In this document: piece by piece, positions 44,322-50,275 of the stretch
How the letters are laid out: every line of letters begins with the position of its first letter
How positions within the stretch are numbered: the first letter of the stretch is position 1
NCBI RefSeq assembly: GCF_017309385.1
Contig: NZ_JAFJMJ010000001.1
Coordinates: forward strand, 310,001-374,000
DNA from: Amycolatopsis sp. 195334CR
GTDB lineage: Bacteria; Actinomycetota; Actinomycetes; Mycobacteriales; Pseudonocardiaceae
Reading direction: 5' to 3'
Length of the DNA stretch: 64,000 nt
Notes under the pieces: model-generated
What the model saw: the letters and a program-made list of their open reading frames with translations, nothing else
Told to the model about the DNA's origin: nothing
The model's database searches: none
Made by a program: the position numbers and the translations under genes

Positions 44322-45023
44322 GTGGGACAGCATAGCGGTATCGGAGTCCTGGACAAGGCGGTGGCCGTGCTGCAGGCGGTCGCCGAAGATCCCTGTGGAC
44401 TCGCCGAACTCTGCAGCCGGACCGGCCTTCCGCGCGCCACCGCGCACCGGCTGGCGGTCGGGCTGGAGGTGCACAGACTGCTCCGGCGCGGGCCGGACGG
44501 GCGCTGGCGGCCGGGCACGGCTCTGGCCGAACTCGCCGGTGGCACAACGGATCCGCTGCTCGACGCGGCGGGCTCGGTGCTGCCGAAGCTGCGGGACATC
44601 ACCGGCGAGAGCGTGCAGCTCTACCGCCGGGACGGGGTGCAGCGGGTCTGCGTGTCGACCGCGGAGCCGCCGAGTGGCCTGCGCGACACCGTGCCGATCG
44701 GGTCACGGTTGCCGATGACCGCCGGTTCCGGCGCGAAGGTGCTCGCCGCGTGGTCGGATCCGCACACGCAGCGCGCGATCCTGACCGACGCGGTCTACGG
44801 CGAGCGCACGCTGCTGGAGGTGCGGCGGCGCGGCTGGGCGCAAAGCGTGGCCGAACGGGAGCCGGGTGTGGCGAGCGTCTCGGCGCCGGTGCGGGATTCC
44901 GCCGGCACCGTGGTCGCCGCGGTCTCGGTGTCCGGGCCGATCGAGCGCATCGGGCGCAAGCCGGGCGCGCGCTGGGCGGCGGACCTGCTGGCCGCCGCGG
45001 AAGCCCTGCAGGAACGCCTCTGA
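44322..45023 (+). CDS. ndgR: IclR-family regulator of leucine biosynthesis (NdgR/LtbR-type)
   Basis: A 233-residue IclR regulator. The N-terminal winged helix is LAELCSRTGLPRATAHRLAVGL, and the effector domain has VQRVCVSTAEPPSGLRDTVPIG, MTAGSGAKVLAAWSD and REPGVASVSAPVRDSAG. Divergence from leuCD matches NdgR of Streptomyces and LtbR of Corynebacterium, which repress leuCD; the symbol rests on that synteny. GTG start. A 59-bp palindrome begins 3 bp after the stop. Confidence 0.9.
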   Translation: MGQHSGIGVLDKAVAVLQAVAEDPCGLAELCSRTGLPRATAHRLAVGLEVHRLLRRGPDGRWRPGTALAELAGGTTDPLLDAAGSVLPKLRDITGESVQLYRRDGVQRVCVSTAEPPSGLRDTVPIGSRLPMTAGSGAKVLAAWSDPHTQRAILTDAVYGERTLLEVRRRGWAQSVAEREPGVASVSAPVRDSAGTVVAAVSVSGPIERIGRKPGARWAADLLAAAEALQERL

Positions 45024-45026
45024 GCG

Positions 45027-45085
45027 AACGCTATGAGTGGGGCATTACTTGCGTTGAATGCTAGTAATGCCCCACTCATAGCGTT
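45027..45085. repeat. second-type palindromic element with 13-nt spacer
   Basis: Perfect 23-bp arms (45027-45049 and 45063-45085; core GCTATGAGTGGGGCATTACT) flank the 13-nt spacer TGCGTTGAATGCT. It lies between the ndgR stop and the stop of the cysteine-rich micro-ORF on the other strand, so it could terminate both. Confidence 0.9.
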
Positions 45086-45095
45086 GACCGGCCGG

Positions 45096-45164
45096 TCAAC
45101 TGCAGCTTCCGCAGCAGCCGCAGCCGGGGCCGGTGCACGAGCTGCAGCAGTTGCATCCACCCAT
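45096..45164 (-). CDS. cysteine-rich micro-protein, 22 residues
   Basis: A very short ORF with eight cysteines in 22 residues, arranged as two copies of CxCCxxC: CNCCSSC and CGCCGSC joined by TGPG. An in-frame GTG at 45176 would add four residues. GAGGAAGGTGGG lies just upstream. Third positions are mostly C or G, as in real genes here. It is on the same strand as the SDR gene 97 bp upstream and ends 10 bp before a 59-bp palindrome. The pattern suggests metal binding, but I do not recognise the family and chance cannot be excluded. Confidence 0.5.
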   Translation of the reverse strand: MGGCNCCSSCTGPGCGCCGSCS

Positions 45165-45233
45165 AGCGGAACCCACCTTCCTCGTCGCCGAACGAGCCGT
45201 TCCAGCGTACGAACCCGGCGAGGGGTGGCACAC

Positions 45234-45271
45234 CGCTCACTGAGTGGTATGCGGTTTCCGCTATGTGAGCG
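45234..45271 (-). terminator. hairpin at the SDR 3' end
   Basis: CGCTCAC (45234-45240) pairs with GTGAGCG (45265-45271), with an inner GCGG-TTT-CCGC stem (45251-45261). It overlaps the SDR stop codon and lies between that gene and the micro-ORF. Confidence 0.5.
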
Positions 45272-46145
45272 ACCACCCGGCGAGCCGCGAGGCGATGTCG
45301 TCGATCGTCCACGGGTCCTCGGTTTCCGTGGTCTCGGCGACCGACCAGCCGCGCAGCAACTGGATGGATCCGCCCTGCACGGCGAAGACCTGGCCGGTGT
45401 GCGGGCACCGGTCGCTCGCCAGGTAGGCCACCAGTGGCGCGATGTTGGCCGGGGCGAAGGCGTCGAACTCGCCCGCTTCGACCTCCTGCGCGAAAATCGC
45501 GCCCATGCCCGGAGTAGCCAGGGTGAGCCGCGTACGCGCGATCGGGGCGATCGCGTTCACCCGCACGCCGTAGCGTTCCAACTCCGCCGCGGCCACGAGC
45601 GTGAGCGCGGCGATCCCCGCCTTGGCCGCGCCGTAGTTCGCCTGACCCGCGTTCGGCAGCGTGGTTCCCGAGGCCGAGGCCGTGTTGATCACCGCGGCCG
45701 CAACGGGTTCCCCGGCCTTCGACCGCGCCTTCCAGTACGCCGCCGCGTGGTGCAGCACCGCCGCGTGCCCCTTGAGGTGCACCGCGATCACCGCGTCCCA
45801 CTGCGCTTCGCCCAGCCCGGCCAGGAAGGCGTCGCGCAGGATGCCCGCGTTGTTGACCACGACGTCGAGCTTCCCGAACTCGGCGACCGCCTGGTCCACC
45901 AGCGCCGCGGCACCGTCCCAGGTGGCCACATCGGCCGTGCTGGCGACCGCTTTCCCGCCCGCGGCGGTGATCTCCGCCACCACCTCCTGCGCCGGTCCGG
46001 CGTCCGAGCCGCTGCCGTCGTTGGCCCCGCCCAGATCGTTGACCACCACCGCGCCGCCCTCGGCGGCGAACAGCAGCGCGTGCTCGCGCCCGATGCCGCG
46101 CCCGGCGCCGGTGATCACCGCGACCCGTCCGTCCAGTGCTCCCAT
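45261..46145 (-). CDS. short-chain dehydrogenase/reductase
   Basis: A 294-residue SDR. The cofactor loop is VAVITGAGRGIGREHALLFA, with VVVNDLGG after strand 2, as in the 17-beta-HSD type 4/FabG-like group acting on 3-hydroxyacyl-CoA. The active site comprises Asn in VVNNAGILRD, Ser in INTASASG and Tyr/Lys in NYGAAKAGI. The ATG follows AAGGAG. Last enzyme gene of the cluster thiolase, SRPBCC, MaoC, SDR, so it likely oxidises the hydroxyacyl-CoA made by the MaoC protein. Confidence 0.87.
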   Translation of the reverse strand: MGALDGRVAVITGAGRGIGREHALLFAAEGGAVVVNDLGGANDGSGSDAGPAQEVVAEITAAGGKAVASTADVATWDGAAALVDQAVAEFGKLDVVVNNAGILRDAFLAGLGEAQWDAVIAVHLKGHAAVLHHAAAYWKARSKAGEPVAAAVINTASASGTTLPNAGQANYGAAKAGIAALTLVAAAELERYGVRVNAIAPIARTRLTLATPGMGAIFAQEVEAGEFDAFAPANIAPLVAYLASDRCPHTGQVFAVQGGSIQLLRGWSVAETTETEDPWTIDDIASRLAGWSLT

Positions 46146-46159
46146 GCCGCTGTTCTCCT

Positions 46160-47008
46160 TCAGTCGGTGATCTCGGCGAGGCCGTCGGTGAGCACCACCT
46201 GCGCCCCCGCGGTCGTTTCGTAGGCGTAGCCGCCGGATCCCGTGCGCCAGAACCGCGTGTGCAGGTCCTGGCCGGGAAAAACCGGCTTGGCGAAGCGAAC
46301 CGCCAGCCGCCGCAACCTCGTCACGTCGCCGCCGGCCAGTTCGGTCAGCGCCCCCCACGAGGTGAAGGCCATGCTGCACAGGCCGTGCGCGATGATGCCG
46401 GGCAGCCCGGCCTCCTTCGCGATTTCCTCGTCGAGGTGGATCGGCATCGGGTCGCCCGCGGCCGGGCCGTACCGGAACGTCTGGTCCTCGTCGAGGTGCT
46501 GGGTGATCTCGGCCACCGGCGGCTGCTCCCGCAGCGCTTCGTCGAACCGGTGCCCCGGCGCCAGTTCACCCACTTGCGCACCAGCGTCGAACCCGCGCAC
46601 CACGAAGGTCACGTACTGGTCGTTGACCGGATCGCCGTCCGCGGTGCGGGTTTCCAGGTGGACGTTCGCCGCTGTGCCCTTCGGCCTGCCGCGGTAGCCG
46701 AGCATCCTGGCCCTGGCCACCAGCCGGTCGCCGGGCCGGATCGGCCGGTGGAAGCGGAAATCCTGCTCGCCGTGCAGCACCCGGCCGATCAGCGGCAGCG
46801 GTACCACTTCGAGCGCCGGTTCCAGCAGCGACTGGAACACCGGCACGATCGCGAACACCGGGCTGGCGAGTTCGCCGTTCCGGTGCGCCGGGATCGGGTC
46901 GTTGGTGGCGGCCGCGTACTCCGCGATCCGTTCGGCGGTCACGTCGAAGCGGATCTCGTCCGTCCACTCGCCCAGCCGGCCCGGGTCGAACTTCAGCTCG
47001 TCGTCCAT
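46160..47008 (-). CDS. MaoC-family enoyl-CoA hydratase (double hot-dog)
   Basis: A 282-residue protein with two hot-dog folds. The N-terminal half has RIAEYAAATNDPIPAH and the C-terminal half the hydratase-2 motif GDPMPIHLDEEIAKEAGLPGI followed by IAHGLCSMAF. It would add water to a 2-enoyl-CoA, giving an (R)-3-hydroxyacyl-CoA for the SDR 14 bp downstream. The start overlaps the SRPBCC stop by one base. Lipid, steroid side chain or aromatic-derived CoA esters are possible substrates. Confidence 0.87.
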   Translation of the reverse strand: MDDELKFDPGRLGEWTDEIRFDVTAERIAEYAAATNDPIPAHRNGELASPVFAIVPVFQSLLEPALEVVPLPLIGRVLHGEQDFRFHRPIRPGDRLVARARMLGYRGRPKGTAANVHLETRTADGDPVNDQYVTFVVRGFDAGAQVGELAPGHRFDEALREQPPVAEITQHLDEDQTFRYGPAAGDPMPIHLDEEIAKEAGLPGIIAHGLCSMAFTSWGALTELAGGDVTRLRRLAVRFAKPVFPGQDLHTRFWRTGSGGYAYETTAGAQVVLTDGLAEITD

Positions 47009-47439
47009 CAGGCGACCAGCGCGGCGAAGTTCTCCAGCGACTTCTCCAGGTTCTTCCTGGCGTCCTTCTCCACCGCCTTGCCCAGCGCGCCGACGATCAT
47101 CTGCCCGCTGAACTCGGCGTCGATGGTGGCGGTGGACCGCTCCCCGGCCGGCTCCACCCGGAGTTCGAAGGTGACCTTCACCCCGGCCATCCCGGTGCCG
47201 GAGATGACCAGCCGGTTCGGCGCGTCGAACTCGCCGACGGTCCAGGCGATCGCGTTCGCCATGCCGAGCATGGTGACCACCTCGGTGGCCTGCGCGCCGG
47301 CGCTGAACTCGGCGGGCACCTCGCCCTTCCACTTGGTGTGGATGGTCAGCCACTTCTCGAAGTTGTTCGGGTTGGAGAACTCGGCCCACACCTTCTCCTG
47401 CGGTGCGGGCAGTTCCACCGACGCGTTGACCTTGCCCAT
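47008..47439 (-). CDS. SRPBCC-fold protein
   Basis: A 143-residue START/SRPBCC-type ligand-binding protein: NASVELPAPQEKVWAEFSNP at the N-terminus, EKWLTIHTKWKGEVP and FSGQMIVGALGKAVEKDARKN at the C-terminal helix. It may bind a hydrophobic substrate of the neighbouring CoA-ester enzymes. The ATG at 47439 has GGAGG six bases before it. It lies between the thiolase gene (17 bp) and maoC (1-bp overlap). Confidence 0.83.
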   Translation of the reverse strand: MGKVNASVELPAPQEKVWAEFSNPNNFEKWLTIHTKWKGEVPAEFSAGAQATEVVTMLGMANAIAWTVGEFDAPNRLVISGTGMAGVKVTFELRVEPAGERSTATIDAEFSGQMIVGALGKAVEKDARKNLEKSLENFAALVA

Positions 47440-47456
47440 GTGCATCCTCCGTTGTC

Positions 47457-48647
47457 TCAGCGCTCGGCGCGCTGGTAGGCGGTGACCACGGCGGCACCGC
47501 CGAGGCCGATGTTGTGCTGCAGCGCGGCGGTGACCCCGTCGACCTGCCGCTTCTCCGCGGTGCCGCGCAGTTGCCAGGTCAGTTCGGCGCACTGCGCCAG
47601 CCCGGTGGCGCCGAGCGGGTGTCCTTTCGAGATCAACCCGCCGGACGGGTTCACCACCCACTTGCCGCCGTAGGTGGTCGCGCCGTCGTCGACGAGCTGC
47701 CCGGCTTCCCCGTCGGCGCAGAGGCCGAGGGCTTCGTAGAGCAGCAGCTCGTTGGCGGAGAAGCAGTCGTGCAGCTCGATCACCTGGAAGTCGGCCGGGC
47801 CGAGGCCGGACTGCTCGTAGACCTTCCGCGCGGCCCGCACGTTCATGTCGTGACCGACGATGTTCTTCGCGCTGCCGTCGAAAGTGGACGCGAAGTCGGT
47901 GGTCATCGCCTGTCCGACGATCTCCACCGCCTGCCCGGCCAGGCCCCGTTCTTCCACAAAGGATTCGCTGACCAGCACCGCGGCGCCGGAACCGTCCGAA
48001 GTGGGCGAGCACTGCAGCTTGGTCAGCGGGTCGTAGATCATCCGCGAGCCGAGGATGTCGTCCAGTGTGTACTCGTCCTGGAACTGCGAGTACGGGTTGT
48101 GCACCGAGTGCTTGTGGTTCTTGTGCCCGATCTTCGCGAAGTGCTCGGCGGTGGTGCCGTACTGCTTCATGTGCTCGCGCCCGGCGGCGCCGAACATCCA
48201 CGGCGCGGGCGGGAAGAGCACCTCGGAGATCTCGGCCAGCGCCTGGAGGTGGTTGCCCAGCGGCTGCTCGCGATCGTCGAAAGTGGACCCGAGCGAACCG
48301 GGCTGCATCTTTTCGAAGCCCAGCGCCAGCACGCAGTCGGCCTGCCCGCTCTTGACCGCCTGCGCGGCCAGGTACAGCGCGGTCGAGCCGGTGGAGCAGT
48401 TGTTGTTGACGTTGACGATCGGGATGCCGGTCAGGCCCAGTTCGTAGACCGCGCGCTGCCCGGAGGTCGACTCGCCGTAGACGTAGCCGACGTAGGCCTG
48501 CTCGACCTGCTGGTATTCGATCCCGGCGTCCGCCAGCGCCCTGGTCCCGGACTCCTTCGCCATTCGCGGGTAGTCCCAGTCCGGCCGACGGCCCGGCTTC
48601 TCGAACTTGGTCATGCCCACACCGGCGACGTACACCCTGTTCGCCAC
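47457..48647 (-). CDS. thiolase / lipid-transfer protein (SCP-x type)
   Basis: A 396-residue thiolase of the SCP-x/lipid-transfer branch. The nucleophile cysteine is in [19 protein letters not shown] near residue 82. [19 protein letters not shown] and [18 protein letters not shown] carry the two histidines, and [17 protein letters not shown] forms the end; there is no separate sterol-carrier domain. The GTG follows GGAGG. First gene of the four-gene CoA-ester cluster, with an operator-like inverted repeat 27 bp upstream of the start. Confidence 0.89.
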   Translation of the reverse strand: MANRVYVAGVGMTKFEKPGRRPDWDYPRMAKESGTRALADAGIEYQQVEQAYVGYVYGESTSGQRAVYELGLTGIPIVNVNNNCSTGSTALYLAAQAVKSGQADCVLALGFEKMQPGSLGSTFDDREQPLGNHLQALAEISEVLFPPAPWMFGAAGREHMKQYGTTAEHFAKIGHKNHKHSVHNPYSQFQDEYTLDDILGSRMIYDPLTKLQCSPTSDGSGAAVLVSESFVEERGLAGQAVEIVGQAMTTDFASTFDGSAKNIVGHDMNVRAARKVYEQSGLGPADFQVIELHDCFSANELLLYEALGLCADGEAGQLVDDGATTYGGKWVVNPSGGLISKGHPLGATGLAQCAELTWQLRGTAEKRQVDGVTAALQHNIGLGGAAVVTAYQRAER

Positions 48648-48673
48648 GGCGGCCTCCTTCCGTTGCCGCCGCA

Positions 48674-48697
48674 ATTACATACCAACAGGAATGTATC
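48674..48697 (-). promoter_or_regulatory. candidate repressor operator of the thiolase cluster
   Basis: ATTACATACC (48674-48683) and GGAATGTATC (48688-48697) form an imperfect inverted repeat (7 of 10 pairs) with a 4-nt spacer in an AT-rich patch. The size fits a TetR-type operator. No cognate regulator lies next to it. Confidence 0.45.
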
Positions 48698-48733
48698 TTT
48701 CAAGCCCCTGGGTGACCGAGGCCACCCCCGAAC

Positions 48734-48786
48734 GCAGTGAATGTGGCTTTCACAGCGCCTGGCGCTGTGAAAGCCACATTCACTGC
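48734..48786. repeat. palindromic element, copy 4 (fully palindromic)
   Basis: 26-bp perfect arms (48734-48759 and 48761-48786) meet at a single central T. Read in the family frame the 13-nt spacer is AGCGCCTGGCGCT, here self-complementary. It lies 13 bp after the chitinase stop and upstream of the thiolase cluster. Confidence 0.9.
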
Positions 48787-48799
48787 ACGGGGACGGGCG

Positions 48800-49852
48800 T
48801 CAGCGGCCCTGGAGGGACTTGACGTTGTTGCCGAAGGTCCAGTTGCGCGAGCCGTCCCAGTTGATCGACCAGGTCATCAGGCCCTTGAGGCCGCCGGAGT
48901 AGGCGTTCCACGCCTGCGCCACCAGCCCGGTCGACATGTACCCGCCGCCGGCGCCCGGTTGCGCGGGCAGGCCGGGCACCTGCTTGTCGAACGGCACCCG
49001 GATCGTGGTGCCCTGGATCACCAGGCCCTGGTTGAGGCAGTTGGTCTGCGCGGTGAAGCCCTGCACGGTGCCGGCCTGGTACGAGTCACCGGCGCAGCCG
49101 TACATGCTGCCGTTGTAGTACTGCATGTTCAGCCACCACAGCCTGCCGTTGTCCGCATACTTCTTGATGATCGGCAGGTAGGCACCCCAGATCGAGCCGT
49201 AGACCACGCTGCCGCCGGTGACGTAGGCGGTCTCCGGTGCCATGGTCAGCCCGAAGTTCGACGGCATCTGCGCGAGCACGCCGTCGATGATCCGGATCAG
49301 GTTCGCCTGCGACGCCGACGGCGTGCCGATGTTGCCGCTGCCGACCAGACCGGTCTCGATGTCGATGTCGATGCCGTCGAAGTTGTACTTCTTCAGGATC
49401 GGCACGATGGTGGCGACGAACCGGTCGGCCACCGCGCTCGAGTTCAGGTCGATGCCCGCGGTCGCGCCGCCGATGGACATCAGGATGGTGGCGCCGGCCG
49501 CCTTCGCCGCGCACATCTCGGCCGGGGTGGCCACCTTCACCGTGGAGTCCATGCCGTCCTGCCACAGCACGGTGCCGTCGGAGAGGATGACCGGGAAGGC
49601 GGCGTTGATGACGTTGTACCCGTGCGCCGCGATGCGGGAGTCGGTGATCGGGATCCAGCCGAGCGGCGGGTGGACGCCGTTCGAGGCGCCGTCCCAGTTC
49701 TCCCAGTAACCCTGGAGCACCTTGCCCGCCGGTTTGGACTTCACCGCACAGGTCTCGGCGGCTTGGGTGCTTTCCGCGGCCGCCGCCGGGGTCAGCAGCG
49801 TCAGCAGGGCCGCCGAAGCGACCAAGAGCGCGCGGGATCTACGACCGAACAT
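48800..49852 (-). CDS. secreted GH18 chitinase
   Basis: A 350-residue exported family-18 chitinase. A signal peptide (residues about 1-27, MFGRRSRALLVASAALLTLL then TPAAAA) precedes the TIM barrel, which starts QGYWENWDGASNG. SIGGATAGID and the catalytic D-x-x-D-x-D-x-E motif (FDGIDIDIETG; proton donor Glu166) are intact, and MTWSINWDGS closes the barrel. There is no carbohydrate-binding module. The ATG has GGGAG upstream. A perfect DasR-type operator lies 100 bp upstream, so N-acetylglucosamine-dependent control is likely. Confidence 0.94.
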   Translation of the reverse strand: MFGRRSRALLVASAALLTLLTPAAAAESTQAAETCAVKSKPAGKVLQGYWENWDGASNGVHPPLGWIPITDSRIAAHGYNVINAAFPVILSDGTVLWQDGMDSTVKVATPAEMCAAKAAGATILMSIGGATAGIDLNSSAVADRFVATIVPILKKYNFDGIDIDIETGLVGSGNIGTPSASQANLIRIIDGVLAQMPSNFGLTMAPETAYVTGGSVVYGSIWGAYLPIIKKYADNGRLWWLNMQYYNGSMYGCAGDSYQAGTVQGFTAQTNCLNQGLVIQGTTIRVPFDKQVPGLPAQPGAGGGYMSTGLVAQAWNAYSGGLKGLMTWSINWDGSRNWTFGNNVKSLQGR

Positions 49853-49951
49853 ACCCAGCTCCCTATCTCGAAGCGTCGTTGCCACAGCAGAGAACACGGC
49901 CGTCACCCGACGATAACCGCAGCTCGGGCGCCCACAGTACCTACTTTCGGG

Positions 49952-49963
49952 TGGTCTAGACCA
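49952..49963. promoter_or_regulatory. DasR-type operator (dre) upstream of the chitinase gene
   Basis: TGGTCTAGACCA is a perfect 12-bp palindrome and matches the core of the DasR-responsive element known from Streptomyces. It lies 100 bp before the chitinase start codon, beside an AT-rich ATATTGTT. Confidence 0.82.
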
Positions 49964-50275
49964 TATTGTTGGTGACGCCTCCGGCGTCGCGGCGAGGTCG
50001 CTTGGGATCCGGTCGACGGGCGAGGCACGCCGTGCCGCTGGACGGCCCGTCGCACGTCCCCCGTTGACCGGCGCGACCTCGCGCGGCCGCATGCGGGGGT
50101 CGGTGGGTGATCGGGTGTTGTGAATGTGGCTTTCACTGCGGAATCGGCAGTGAAAGCCACATTCACAGCATCGGGGCGGAGGGGGGCCGCAGAGCGGCGG
50201 GCGGCGCGGGCACCGGATCGGGGTGGGTCTTTGGACTCTAGTCCCGGGGGAACGGGGGGCTTAGCGTCGAGGGTG
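49964..50275. other. non-coding divergent region between chitinase and sensor kinase
   Basis: The 312 bp hold no credible gene. They contain a 10-bp inverted pair GCGAGGTCGC (49992-50001) and GCGACCTCGC (50074-50083) and palindromic element copy 5. An open frame runs through the palindrome into the sensor kinase gene but is not a real N-terminus. Confidence 0.6.
50120..50166. repeat. palindromic element, copy 5
   Basis: 20-bp perfect arms (50120-50139 and 50147-50166). In the family frame the 13-nt spacer is TGCGGAATCGGCA. This is the only copy not at a gene 3' end: it lies between the divergent chitinase and sensor kinase genes. Confidence 0.9.
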
